Source: Burkholderia ubonensis (GTDB lineage: Bacteria > Pseudomonadota > Gammaproteobacteria > Burkholderiales > Burkholderiaceae). From it: a stretch of 64,000 nt of DNA. Location of the stretch: assembly GCF_001718695.1 (NCBI RefSeq), contig NZ_CP013420.1, positions 2,790,001 to 2,854,000 on the forward strand. Direction: 5' to 3'. The position numbers and the translations under genes were made by a program. Positions 9,360 to 20,407 of the stretch are shown here, in pieces; the first letter of the stretch is position 1, and each line of letters starts with the position of its first letter. Under the pieces are notes generated by a model. The model searched no databases. It saw only the letters and a list, made by a program, of their open reading frames with translations, and had not been told where the DNA came from.

Positions 9360-9950
9360 ATGCCGAAGGAACTTGCCGATTCGCTGCGTCCCCTTTTTCA
9401 TTCCTTTCGTCGTTTTCGTCCGCTGCGGCAGTTCGCCGCAGTCGTCTGCGCGAGCGCCGCGCTGGCGGCGTGCTCGCCATCCTTCGACTGGCGCACGCTG
9501 CACAGCGACGCCGGCTACACGATCGACCTGCCCGCGAAGCCGACCGTCGAGGAACACGCGGTCGCGATCGGCGGCACGCCGATGAGGATGCGGATGCAGG
9601 CCGCGCACGTCGGCGGCGCGGTGTTCGCGGTCGGTACGGTGATGCTGCCCGACGACCGCGACGACACCCGGCGCGCGGTGCTCGACTACCTGCGCGCGGG
9701 CCTGTCCCGCAACCTCGAAGGCGCGCCGCAGACGGCCGCGGTGCCGGTGCCGCTCGCCGCGGGCGGCGCGGTGAACGGGCTCGAGCTGCGCGTCGCCGGC
9801 GCGGCAGCCGGGCCCGAGCGTGCCCGCAAGACGATCGTGGCGCGGCTCGTCGCGCGCGGCAAGCATGCGTACCAGGCGGTCGTGATCGCCGACGCGCCGC
9901 TTGCGCCGGAACAGCTCGACCAGTTCTTCGGCTCGTTGAAACTCGACTGA
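9360..9950 (+). CDS. putative lipoprotein of unknown function
   Basis: 196 residues from ATG 9360; in-frame ATGs at 9312 and 9330 would add up to 16 residues and cannot be excluded. An arginine-rich n-region and short hydrophobic stretch end in a lipobox (AALAAC, lipidated Cys38), so the mature protein should be anchored in a membrane. The rest (DWRTLHSDAGYTIDLPAKPT.., ending FFGSLKLD) has no motif I can assign to an enzyme; it has the look of small beta-rich periplasmic proteins in which a short hydrophobic FFxSLK helix closes the chain. It is divergent from the thioredoxin-like gene. Confidence 0.7.
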   Translation: MPKELADSLRPLFHSFRRFRPLRQFAAVVCASAALAACSPSFDWRTLHSDAGYTIDLPAKPTVEEHAVAIGGTPMRMRMQAAHVGGAVFAVGTVMLPDDRDDTRRAVLDYLRAGLSRNLEGAPQTAAVPVPLAAGGAVNGLELRVAGAAAGPERARKTIVARLVARGKHAYQAVVIADAPLAPEQLDQFFGSLKLD

Positions 9951-10272
9951 ACACGGCGGGCGAGGGCGCCTCAGAGCGTCTTCGCCCACTGAAAGTTCCT
10001 TCGCAGCATTCGCCGCTAATCGCCGGATTTTGCTGGGCTTTTTCGGCTATCCACAGCGCGTGTGGATAACTTTGTTGAAAAGTTGACCGAATCTGCCGCC
10101 CGCCCGCGCCGGGCGGGCTTCCGGCCTGTTTGCACGGCGGCTTGCCATTCAAGAAAAGTCAATAAAAACAATGGCATGCGATTCGCGCATCGAGTATCGC
10201 CCGTCACGACGCAATCCGGGCCCGGATGCGTGGAATTGTGCATAAGTCAAGTCTTGACAGCCAATTTTGTCC
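9951..10272. other. convergent intergenic region with paired DnaA-box-like sites
   Basis: This 322-bp gap lies between the 3' ends of the lipoprotein gene and comM. It holds an inverted pair of DnaA-box-like 9-mers: CTATCCACA (10047-10055, one mismatch) and TGTGGATAA (10061-10069, the exact complement of TTATCCACA), separated by GCGCG. Further on are a 14-bp palindrome (ATCCGGGCCCGGAT near 10213) and GTCAAG-T-CTTGAC (10246-10258). No protein gene is evident. Confidence 0.5.
10172..10187 (+). promoter_or_regulatory. degenerate sigma-54 promoter-like site
   Basis: TGGCATGCGATTCGC has GG and GC at the sigma-54 spacing and differs at only two positions from the glnK promoter core at 12868. The -12 element is TCGC rather than TTGC, and no plus-strand gene follows, so it may be chance or drive a small antisense transcript toward comM. 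Confidence 0.2.
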
Positions 10273-12196
<1,924 letters not shown>

Positions 12197-12336
12197 GGCC
12201 AGCAGAACCCGACGAACAGCATAGGACAGCGAACAGCAGGCAGTGCAAACCTCCCCGGACCGCTCGCCGGTGCTACCGGCGCGGGCGAGCGCCACGCGAA
12301 GCGGCCCGCGCCCGGCCGGTCAGCCGGTGCGGCGCG

Positions 12337-12588
12337 TCAGTCCTGCGACGCCGCGAGCCTCGACTCGAGTTCCGCGACGCGCTTTTCCAGTTCCTCGAGA
12401 CGCACGCGGGTGCGGGCGAGCACCTGCGCCTGCGTGTCGAACTCCTCGCGGGTGACGAGATCGAGCTTCGAGAAGCCTTGCGACAGCATGGCCTTCACGT
12501 TGCGCTCGACATCCTTGGCCGGCGAGTTTTTCAGCAGGTCGCTGACGCGCGACTGCAGATCGTGGAAAACGTCGCTGGGTTGTTTCAT
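12337..12588 (-). CDS. ubiK: UbiK family ubiquinone-biosynthesis accessory factor (BMFP domain)
   Basis: 83 residues from ATG 12588 with GGGG just upstream. MKQPSDVFHDLQSRVSDLL and AKDVERNVKAMLSQGFSKLD are typical of the BMFP/YqiC family, followed by a C-terminal coiled coil (LARTRVRLEELEKRVAELE). UbiK binds UbiJ and lipid and helps assemble the aerobic ubiquinone-synthesis complex. It is divergent from glnK, with a 357-bp intergenic region holding the glnK sigma-54 promoter. Confidence 0.88.
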   Translation of the reverse strand: MKQPSDVFHDLQSRVSDLLKNSPAKDVERNVKAMLSQGFSKLDLVTREEFDTQAQVLARTRVRLEELEKRVAELESRLAASQD

Positions 12589-12867
12589 GTGATTCCCCTT
12601 CATTGCACAAAAAATGTGCATCTTCAGTTGCATACGTGCCCATGAAGCACGCATGACCGGAAATGGTGCGCGTCGCGCGCGATTTCCGGGCACGGCGCCC
12701 GCATGGGTGAAAGTCCCTGCATCCCGGGACGTGCGTGCACTCTAGCAACGATCCTTTCGGTGCGCCAGCAAACCGCGCCACGTTGGCCATTCGGCCGGGC
12801 TCGCGGACCTTTCAACGGCTGGTGCGACCCCGCTCCGGAGCCGTTCGAACCGGCGCTCACGCAAACA

Positions 12868-12883
12868 TGGCATGCGAGTTGCT
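12868..12883 (+). promoter_or_regulatory. sigma-54 promoter of glnK-amtB
   Basis: TGGCATGCGAGTTGCT carries -24 TGGCA and -12 TTGC with correct spacing. Transcription would start near 12895, about 50 nt before glnK. Nitrogen-limitation control of glnK-amtB by RpoN and NtrC is well established. I could not identify a clear NtrC palindrome further upstream. Confidence 0.85.
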
Positions 12884-12885
12884 GA

Positions 12886-13284
<399 letters not shown>

Positions 13285-13315
13285 CAGACAGACGAGCGAC
13301 AAGAGGAAAACCAAG

Positions 13316-14818
13316 ATGCGCAAACTTCTGATGACCCTGCTGATGGCCGGCTCGCTGATCGCGGCCGGCGTTGGCCCCGCGCTCGCGGACGACGCGGCAT
13401 CGGCCGCTTCCGCGCCGGCTGCGTCGGCTCCGGCCGACGCTTCGGCCGCTGCCGCCGCTCCGGCTGCGTCCGAGGCCGCCGCTTCGGGCGCCACCGCCGC
13501 TGCCGCGCCGGCTTCGGGCGCCGAGGCATCGGCCGCCGCCGCCGCGTCGGCCCCGGCCGCGCCTGCCGCGCCGACCGCGCCGTTCTCGGTCGATTCGTCG
13601 AAGATCAGCGCGGGCGACACCGCGTGGATGCTGACGTCCACCGCGCTCGTGCTGTTCATGACGGTCCCGGGCCTCGCGCTGTTCTACGCGGGCATGGTCC
13701 GCAAGAAGAACGTGCTCGCGACCGTGATGCAGAGCTTCGCGATTACCGCGCTGATCACGGTGCTCTGGACAGTGGTCGGCTACAGCCTCGCGTTCACGCC
13801 GGGCAACGGCTTCATCGGCGGCCTGTCGCGCGTGTTCCTGCACGGGATGAACTACATCAAGGGCGACAAGGCGACGACGCTGACCGTCAGCCATCTGGCG
13901 ACGACGATTCCGGAATCGGTCTACTTCGTCTACCAGATGACGTTCGCGATCATCACGCCGGCGCTGATCTGCGGCGCGTTCGCCGACCGCATGAAGTTCT
14001 CGGCGATGCTCGTGTTCATGACGCTCTGGTCGCTGATCGTCTATGTGCCGATCGCGCACATGGTGTGGGAGCCGACCGGCTGGCTGTCGGCCGACGGCGT
14101 GCTCGACTTCGCGGGCGGCACGGTGGTGCACATCAACGCCGGCATCGCGGGCCTGATGTCGTGCCTCGTGCTCGGCAAGCGCGTCGGCTACGGCCGCGAA
14201 TCGATGGCGCCGCACAACCTGGTGCTGACGATGATCGGCGGCTCGATGCTGTGGGTCGGCTGGTTCGGCTTCAACGCGGGTTCGGCGGTCGCGGCCGACG
14301 GCCGTGCCGGCTTCGCGATGCTGACGACGCAAGTGGCGACGGCCTGCGCGGCGCTCGGCTGGATGTTTGCCGAGTGGATCGCGAAGGGCAAGCCGTCGGT
14401 GCTCGGCATCGTGTCGGGCGCGGTCGCGGGTCTCGTGGCGATCACGCCGGCCGCCGGCTTCGTCGGCGTGGCGGGCGCGCTCGCGATCGGCATCGCGGCG
14501 GGCGTGATCTGCTTCTGGTCGGCGACGTGGCTCAAGTCGAAGCTCGGCTACGACGATTCGCTCGATGCGTTCGGCGTGCACGGCGTGGGCGGGGTTCTCG
14601 GCGCGCTGCTGACGGGCGTGTTCGCGGTCAAGGACATCGGCGGCTTCGACGGCAGCCTGCTGCTGCAGGCCAAGGGCGTGCTGATCACGCTGGTCTACAG
14701 CGGCGTGCTGAGCTTCGTGCTGCTGAAGCTGATCGACCTGACGATTGGCCTGCGCGTGACGGAAGAGGAAGAACGCGAAGGCCTCGACGTGATCCTGCAC
14801 GGCGAGCACGTCGAATAA
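13316..14818 (+). CDS. amtB: ammonium transporter AmtB with a long Ala/Pro-rich N-terminal extension
   Basis: 500 residues. A signal peptide (MRKLLMTLLMAGSLIAAG, cleavage likely after ALA) is followed by about 65 residues of Ala-, Ser- and Pro-rich sequence, then the Amt core beginning near SSKISAGDTAWMLTSTALV. The core keeps the pore histidine segments DFAGGTVVHINAGIAG and DAFGVHGVGGVLGALLTG and the NVLATVMQSF helix. The trimeric channel imports ammonium in the inner membrane and is blocked by GlnK. The periplasmic low-complexity linker is the odd feature; the core is otherwise standard. An intrinsic terminator follows. Confidence 0.95.
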   Translation: MRKLLMTLLMAGSLIAAGVGPALADDAASAASAPAASAPADASAAAAAPAASEAAASGATAAAAPASGAEASAAAAASAPAAPAAPTAPFSVDSSKISAGDTAWMLTSTALVLFMTVPGLALFYAGMVRKKNVLATVMQSFAITALITVLWTVVGYSLAFTPGNGFIGGLSRVFLHGMNYIKGDKATTLTVSHLATTIPESVYFVYQMTFAIITPALICGAFADRMKFSAMLVFMTLWSLIVYVPIAHMVWEPTGWLSADGVLDFAGGTVVHINAGIAGLMSCLVLGKRVGYGRESMAPHNLVLTMIGGSMLWVGWFGFNAGSAVAADGRAGFAMLTTQVATACAALGWMFAEWIAKGKPSVLGIVSGAVAGLVAITPAAGFVGVAGALAIGIAAGVICFWSATWLKSKLGYDDSLDAFGVHGVGGVLGALLTGVFAVKDIGGFDGSLLLQAKGVLITLVYSGVLSFVLLKLIDLTIGLRVTEEEEREGLDVILHGEHVE

Positions 14819-14885
14819 GCCGGAACGATGGACGGCGGGCGGCCGCGACGCCGCCCCCGCTACGAATGAGCGCAGCGACTTCGGC

Positions 14886-14909
14886 CCGCCTTCCCGGCGG
14901 GTTTTTTTC
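14886..14909 (+). terminator. intrinsic terminator of glnK-amtB
   Basis: CCCGCC (14886-14891) pairs with GGCGGG (14897-14902) and is followed at once by seven T residues. Confidence 0.85.
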
Positions 14910-15059
14910 TCCTGCGACGGCGCCCGGCAGCGGATAACCCTGCGCGCTATCGGGTCAATAGCCAGAAACTTCCTCCAAATCCTTGCGATTCCGGGAACAA
15001 TCCCCAAATGGGCAATGCAATTGCTCTACAATCTTCATTCTCCCGCTCGCGAGTGATTC

Positions 15060-16349
15060 ATGGTTCCCCACCTCGTTACGGCGTTAAACGGTCCGCTGCT
15101 TGAACTCGAGCAGAAGATCCTCGACGCCACGCCTGCGATCGAACGCTGGTTCAGGCTCGAATGGCAGGAGCACACGCCGCCGTTCTACTGTTCGGTCGAC
15201 CTGCGCAACGCCGGCTTCAAGCTGGCGCCCGTCGACGCCAACCTGTTTCCCGGCGGCTTCAACAACCTCCCGTCCGAAGTGCTGCCGCTCGCCGTGCAGG
15301 CGGCGATGGCCGCGATCGAGAAGATCTGCCCGGACGCGAAGAACCTGCTCGTGATTCCCGAGCTGCCGACCCGCAACGCGTTCTATCTGGAAAACGTCGC
15401 GCGGCTCGCGACGATCATGCGCCAGGCCGGCCTCAACGTGCGCTTCGGCTCGCTCGACCCGAGCATCACCGACATCACGCCGATCACGCTCGCCGACGGC
15501 CAGAAGATCGTGCTGGAGCCGCTCGAGCGCACGCCGCGCCGGCTCGGCCTGAAGAATTTCGACCCGTGCTCGATCCTGCTGAACAACGACCTGTCGGCCG
15601 GCATCCCGCCCGTGCTGGAAAACCTGCACGAGCAGTACCTGCTGCCGCCGCTGCACGCGGCCTGGGCGGTGCGCCGCAAGTCGACGCACTTCTCGTGCTA
15701 CGACGACGTCGCGAAGAAGTTCGCGAAGATGGTCGGCGTCGATCCGTGGATGGTGAATCCGTATTTTGCGCACGTCGAGGGCGTCGACTGGCAGGGGCAT
15801 GAAGGCGACCAGGCGCTCGCCGACGCGATCGACGGCGTGCTGAAGAAGATCGCGCGCAAGTATCGCGAGTACGGCATCAGCGAGAAGCCGTACGTCGTCG
15901 TGAAGGCCGATGCCGGCACCGCCGGGCGCGGCGTGATGACCGTGCACGACGCGGCCGAGATCGGCCGGATGTCGAAGGCCGAGCGCGCGCAGATGGCCGA
16001 GTCGAAGGCCGGGGTCGCGGTGCGCGACGTGATCGTGCAGGAAGGCGTGTACACGTTCGAGCGGATCGGCGACGAGGTCGCGGAGCCGGTCGTCTACATG
16101 ATCGACCGCTACGTGGTCGGCGGCTTCTACCGCACGCACGGCGGCCGCGAGCGCGACCAGAACCTGAACGCGCCGGGCATGCACTACGTGCCGCTCGGCT
16201 TCGAGCACACCGCGCTGCCGGATGCCGGCGCCAAGCCGGGCGCCGCGCCGCCGAACCGGTTCTACATGTACGGCGTCGTCGCGCGGCTGTCGCTGATCGC
16301 GTCGTCGATCGAACTGGAAAAGACCGATCCGGAAGCCATCCAGGTGTAA
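15060..16349 (+). CDS. gshA: glutamate-cysteine ligase (proteobacterial/cyanobacterial-like type)
   Basis: 429 residues from ATG 15060 (MVPHLVTALNGPLLELEQKI). It belongs to the shorter GshA type common in Burkholderia and Neisseria, not the E. coli type. Conserved stretches include HTPPFYCSVDLRNAGFKLAP, FPGGFNNL, and an ATP-grasp-like KPYVVVKADAGTAGRGVMTV. It makes gamma-glutamylcysteine, the first step of glutathione synthesis in the cytoplasm. gshB follows after 36 bp, which supports the assignment and an operon. Confidence 0.92.
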   Translation: MVPHLVTALNGPLLELEQKILDATPAIERWFRLEWQEHTPPFYCSVDLRNAGFKLAPVDANLFPGGFNNLPSEVLPLAVQAAMAAIEKICPDAKNLLVIPELPTRNAFYLENVARLATIMRQAGLNVRFGSLDPSITDITPITLADGQKIVLEPLERTPRRLGLKNFDPCSILLNNDLSAGIPPVLENLHEQYLLPPLHAAWAVRRKSTHFSCYDDVAKKFAKMVGVDPWMVNPYFAHVEGVDWQGHEGDQALADAIDGVLKKIARKYREYGISEKPYVVVKADAGTAGRGVMTVHDAAEIGRMSKAERAQMAESKAGVAVRDVIVQEGVYTFERIGDEVAEPVVYMIDRYVVGGFYRTHGGRERDQNLNAPGMHYVPLGFEHTALPDAGAKPGAAPPNRFYMYGVVARLSLIASSIELEKTDPEAIQV

Positions 16350-16385
16350 CGGCCGCGCTGCCGGCACCGCAAAGACAGGACCCGC

Positions 16386-17342
16386 ATGGACATTCTCTTT
16401 ATCGCCGACCCGCTCGAGCGCTTCAAGATCTACAAGGATTCGACCTACGCGATGATGGCGGAGGCCGCGCGGCGCGGGCATGCGATCTACGCGTGCGAGC
16501 CGCACCAGCTCGCGTGGACGGGGTCGGGCGTCGAGGCGGACGTGCGGCGCGTGACGATCGTCGGCGACGCGGCCGACCTGCACCGTCATCCGTGGCACGA
16601 GGCGGCCGCGCACGCGTCGCGCCTGCTGACGTCGTTCGACGCGGTGCTGATGCGCAAGGACCCGCCGTTCGACATGGAGTACGTGACGGCCACGTGGATG
16701 CTCGAGGTGGCCGAGCGCGCCGGCGCGCGCGTGTTCAACAAGCCGCAGGCGATCCGCGATCATTCGGAGAAGCTCGCGATCGGCGAATTCCCGCAGTTCG
16801 TCGCGCCGACGCTCGTCACTCGCGATGCCGCGCGGCTGCGCGCATTCCACGCCGAGCACGGCGACGTGATCGTGAAGCCGCTCGACGGCATGGGCGGGAT
16901 GGGCGTGTTCCGCGTGAAGGCGGACGGGATGAATCTCGGCTCGATCATCGAGATGCTCGGCCACGACGGCACGCGTTCGCTGATGATCCAGAAGTTCATC
17001 CCCGAGATCAAGGCGGGGGACAAGCGCATCCTGCTGATCGCGGGCGAGCCCGTGCCGTATTCGCTCGCGCGGATTCCGCAGGGCAGCGAGGTGCGCGGCA
17101 ATCTCGCGGCGGGCGGCGTCGGCGTCGCGCAGCCGCTCACCGCGCGCGATCGCGAGATCGCCGAAACGCTCGGTCCGGTGCTGGCCGCACGCGGCCTGCT
17201 GCTGGTCGGACTCGACGCGATCGGCGACTGGCTGACCGAAGTGAACGTGACGAGCCCCACGTGCTTTCGCGAGATCATGGAGCAGACGGGCTTCGACGTC
17301 GCCGCGATGTTCGTCGACGCGCTGGAGCGCGCGGCCGCGTAG
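16386..17342 (+). CDS. gshB: glutathione synthetase
   Basis: 318 residues, family length. Begins MDILFIADPLERFKIYKDST. The ATP-grasp domain shows MRKDPPFDMEYV, VKPLDGMGGMGVFRV (glycine-rich ATP loop), GDKRILLIAGEPVPYSLARIP and the metal/substrate end EVNVTSPTCFREI. It adds glycine to gamma-glutamylcysteine to make glutathione. It is co-transcribed with gshA; the EIIA gene follows after about 210 bp. Confidence 0.95.
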   Translation: MDILFIADPLERFKIYKDSTYAMMAEAARRGHAIYACEPHQLAWTGSGVEADVRRVTIVGDAADLHRHPWHEAAAHASRLLTSFDAVLMRKDPPFDMEYVTATWMLEVAERAGARVFNKPQAIRDHSEKLAIGEFPQFVAPTLVTRDAARLRAFHAEHGDVIVKPLDGMGGMGVFRVKADGMNLGSIIEMLGHDGTRSLMIQKFIPEIKAGDKRILLIAGEPVPYSLARIPQGSEVRGNLAAGGVGVAQPLTARDREIAETLGPVLAARGLLLVGLDAIGDWLTEVNVTSPTCFREIMEQTGFDVAAMFVDALERAAA

Positions 17343-17554
17343 CCCGCTTTCGCGCGCAATCCCGGCGGCGGCCGCGCAGGTCCACCGCTGCCGGAGCGGT
17401 TCGACCGGCCTGCTACAATGCCCGCTCGCCCGGCGCCGCGATTCGACGCGCCGCAGGCCCGGCGGCCGGGCCGAACCGTTGCAAGGCTTGAACATGACAC
17501 GTTTTCCCCACTCGCTATGCTCGTTGCCCCGCCACGGGGCGGAGGCAGTCTGAC

Positions 17555-18025
17555 ATGGCAGGGATTCTGATCATCGCGCATGCCCCGCTCGCGACCGCGC
17601 TGCGGGACTGCATCGCGCACATCTACGGCGGCGTGCCCGCGCGCATCGGCTGCATCGACGTGCAGGCGGACAGCGATCCCGTCCAGGTGATGGCGTTCGC
17701 GCACGCGGAGCTCGCGCGGCTCAAGGAAGAAAACGGCGCAATCGTGCTGACCGACATGTACGGCGCGACGCCTGCGAACATCGCCGGCCAGCTCGCGAAG
17801 GTCACGGACGTGCGGGTGCTGGCGGGCGCCAACCTGCCGATGCTGGTGCGTGCGGTCTGCTACCGCACGCTGCCGCTCGACAAGCTCGTCGACAAGGCGC
17901 TGTCCGGCGGCGCGAAAGGCGTCCACGAAGTCGCGGCGGGCACGCCGCCGCCGCCGTCCGAAGTCGGCTGCGGGCAGTGCGCGCCGATTCCGCCGGAGCC
18001 GCAGCCGCGCACGGAATCGCACTGA
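17555..18025 (+). CDS. PTS EIIA component, mannose/fructose (ManX) family, phosphorelay type
   Basis: 156 residues. MAGILIIAHAPLATALRDC places the phospho-accepting histidine at His9 as in EIIA-Man; LTDMYGATPANIA and LPMLVRAVCYR are also typical. The C-terminus carries a Pro-rich tail. HPr and EI genes follow, but no sugar-specific IIB, IIC or IID genes are present. Such incomplete systems in betaproteobacteria act as regulatory phosphorelays rather than sugar importers (family knowledge). Regulatory output cannot be read from the sequence. Confidence 0.9.
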   Translation: MAGILIIAHAPLATALRDCIAHIYGGVPARIGCIDVQADSDPVQVMAFAHAELARLKEENGAIVLTDMYGATPANIAGQLAKVTDVRVLAGANLPMLVRAVCYRTLPLDKLVDKALSGGAKGVHEVAAGTPPPPSEVGCGQCAPIPPEPQPRTESH

Positions 18026-18100
18026 CGCCCCGTATTCACGTTTTAGACTGACCCGCCGACGGCACGTCGCCGGCGGCCTCGACCGACCCGACCGAGAACC

Positions 18101-18370
18101 ATGCTTCAACAAGAAACCACCATCGTCAATAAATTGGGGCTGCATGCGCGCGCATCGGCCAAGCTCACGCAACTGGCCGGCAATTTCCAGTCCGAAGTCT
18201 GGATGTCGCGCAACGGGCGCAAGATCAACGCGAAAAGCATCATGGGCGTGATGATGCTCGCGGCGGGCATCGGCAGCACGGTCACGATCGAGACCGAAGG
18301 GCCGGACGAGAATGAAGCGATGGACGCGCTGCTCAAGCTGATCGCCGACAAGTTCGGCGAAGGGCAGTGA
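18101..18370 (+). CDS. ptsH: phosphocarrier protein HPr
   Basis: 89 residues. NKLGLHARASAKLTQLA contains the active His15 and NAKSIMGVMMLAA places Ser46 at the regulatory phosphorylation position. HPr passes phosphate from EI to EIIA. It lies 75 bp after the EIIA gene and before ptsI, with an intrinsic terminator between ptsH and ptsI. Confidence 0.95.
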   Translation: MLQQETTIVNKLGLHARASAKLTQLAGNFQSEVWMSRNGRKINAKSIMGVMMLAAGIGSTVTIETEGPDENEAMDALLKLIADKFGEGQ

Positions 18371-18404
18371 CCCGCAGCACGGAATCGTTGCCGTTTCCAG
18401 TGAG

Positions 18405-18432
18405 AATGCCGCGTCTATCGCGGCATTTTTTT
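18405..18432 (+). terminator. intrinsic terminator between ptsH and ptsI
   Basis: AATGCCGCG (18405-18413) pairs with CGCGGCATT (18419-18427) and runs into a T tract to 18432. It would reduce or stop read-through into ptsI. A TATAAT hexamer at 18500-18505 upstream of ptsI may give it a separate promoter, though no convincing -35 is visible. Confidence 0.8.
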
Positions 18433-18571
18433 CGCAGGCACGATTGATGCGATCCGCGCAATGCTGCGCTGCACGCAGTCAGCGGCCACGTGCGGAATTT
18501 ATAATCGCTATCGGGGTCATAAGCGCATCGCAGCGGTGCGCCGCGGCTGTTCATGTAAAGAGGAGGTGCGC

Positions 18572-20341
18572 GTGTCGTTCACGCTGCATGGCATTCCCGT
18601 CTCACGTGGTATCGCGATCGGTCGTGCGTATCTGATCGCGCCGGCGGCGCTCGACGTCGCCCATTACCTGATCGAGGCGAATCAGATCGACGCCGAGGTC
18701 GAGCGCTTCCGTTCGGCGCTCGCAGCCGTGCATCGCGAGCTCGACGCGCTTCGCGCGGACCTGACCGACGATACCCCGACCGAAGTTGCCGCGTTCATCG
18801 ACGTGCACGCGATGATCCTGAGCGACGCGATGCTCGTGCAGGAAACCATCGACCTGATCCGCACGCGCCGCTACAACGTCGAATGGGCGCTGACCGAGCA
18901 GCTCGACCTGCTCACGCGTCATTTCGACGACATCGAGGATGAATACCTGCGCGAACGCAAGGCCGACATCGAGCAGGTGGTCGAGCGCGTGCTGAAGGCG
19001 CTCGCGGGCGCGCCGTCCGCGTCGCAGGCGCTCGACGGCGCCGCGAAGTCCGGCACCGACGAGATGATCGTCGTCGCGCACGACATCGCGCCGGCCGACA
19101 TGATGCAGTTCAAGAGCCAGTCGTTCCAGGCGTTCGTCACCGATCTCGGCGGGCGCACGTCGCATACGGCGATCGTCGCGCGCAGCCTCGGCATTCCGGC
19201 CGCGGTCGGCGTGCAGCACGCGAGCACGCTGATCCGCCAGGACGACCTGATCATCGTCGACGGCGACCAGGGCATCGTGATCGTCGACCCGGCGCCGATC
19301 GTCCTCGAGGAATATTCGTACCGCCAGTCCGAGATGGCGCTCGAGCAACGCAAGCTGCAGCGTCTCAAGTTCTCGCCGACGCAAACGTTATGCGGCACCA
19401 AGATCGACCTGTGCGCGAACATCGAGCTGCCCGACGACGCGAAAGCGGCGGTCGAGGCGGGCGCGGTCGGCGTCGGGCTGTTCCGCTCCGAATTCCTGTT
19501 CATGCACCAGAAGGCGATGCCGGAGGAAGAGGAGCAGTTCGCCGCGTACAAGCGCGCGGTCGAATGGATGAAGGGCATGCCGGTGACGATCCGCACGATC
19601 GACGTCGGCGCCGACAAGCCGCTCGAAGCGCTCGATGAAGGCTACGAGACCGCGCCGAACCCGGCGCTCGGCCTGCGCGCGATCCGCTGGAGCCTGTCCG
19701 AGCCGCAGATGTTCCTCACGCAGCTGCGCGCGATCCTGCGCGCGTCCGCGTTCGGGCAGGTGAAGATCCTGATCCCGATGCTCGCGCACGCGCAGGAGAT
19801 CGACCAGACGCTCGACCTGATCCGCGAGGCGAAGCGCCAGCTCGACGACGCGGGCCTCGCCTACGATCCGAACGTGCGGGTCGGCGCGATGATCGAGATT
19901 CCGGCCGCGGCGATCGCGTTGCCGCTGTTCCTGAAGCGTTTCGATTTCCTGTCGATCGGGACCAACGACCTGATCCAGTACACGCTCGCGATCGATCGCG
20001 CGGACAACGCGGTCGCGCATCTGTACGACCCGCTGCATCCGGCGGTGCTGCACCTGATCGCGTACACGCTGCGCGAAGCGAAGCGCGCCGGGGTGCCGGT
20101 GTCGGTGTGCGGGGAGATGGCGGGCGATCCGGCACTGACGCGCCTCTTGCTCGGCATGGGGCTCACCGAGTTCTCGATGCATCCGAGCCAGTTGCTCGTC
20201 GTCAAGCAGGAGATCCTGCGCGCGCACCTGAAGGCGCTCGAAAAGCCGACGGCCGACGTGCTCGCGGCGTTCGAGCCTGAGGAGGTGCAGTCGGCGCTGC
20301 AGCGCCTGTCGACCGCCGAGCCGCACGCGGACGCGGCCTAG
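18572..20341 (+). CDS. ptsI: phosphoenolpyruvate-protein phosphotransferase (Enzyme I)
   Basis: 589 residues from GTG 18572, chosen because a full AGGAGG Shine-Dalgarno sits at 18561-18566 and the protein then begins MSFTLHGIPVSRGIAIGRAY; the open frame extends further upstream without homology. Active-site motif DLGGRTSHTAIVARSLG holds the phospho-accepting His198; the PEP-binding barrel shows GLFRSEFLFM, RTIDVGADKP, GAMIEIPAAAI and SIGTNDLIQYTLAIDR, with Cys in VSVCGEMAGDP. It transfers phosphate from PEP to HPr. It ends the EIIA-ptsH-ptsI group. Confidence 0.95.
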   Translation: MSFTLHGIPVSRGIAIGRAYLIAPAALDVAHYLIEANQIDAEVERFRSALAAVHRELDALRADLTDDTPTEVAAFIDVHAMILSDAMLVQETIDLIRTRRYNVEWALTEQLDLLTRHFDDIEDEYLRERKADIEQVVERVLKALAGAPSASQALDGAAKSGTDEMIVVAHDIAPADMMQFKSQSFQAFVTDLGGRTSHTAIVARSLGIPAAVGVQHASTLIRQDDLIIVDGDQGIVIVDPAPIVLEEYSYRQSEMALEQRKLQRLKFSPTQTLCGTKIDLCANIELPDDAKAAVEAGAVGVGLFRSEFLFMHQKAMPEEEEQFAAYKRAVEWMKGMPVTIRTIDVGADKPLEALDEGYETAPNPALGLRAIRWSLSEPQMFLTQLRAILRASAFGQVKILIPMLAHAQEIDQTLDLIREAKRQLDDAGLAYDPNVRVGAMIEIPAAAIALPLFLKRFDFLSIGTNDLIQYTLAIDRADNAVAHLYDPLHPAVLHLIAYTLREAKRAGVPVSVCGEMAGDPALTRLLLGMGLTEFSMHPSQLLVVKQEILRAHLKALEKPTADVLAAFEPEEVQSALQRLSTAEPHADAA

Positions 20342-20407
20342 GGCGTGAACACGCCCTTCTAGCCGGTTTCATGCCCACGTTCCCGCACGCGGGGCGTGGG
20401 CCGCGCG

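Noticed and set aside
9951..10272. Possible replication origin because of DnaA boxes
   Set aside because: Only two boxes, no dnaA, dnaN, parAB or clear unwinding element nearby; kept only as a candidate DnaA-binding site.
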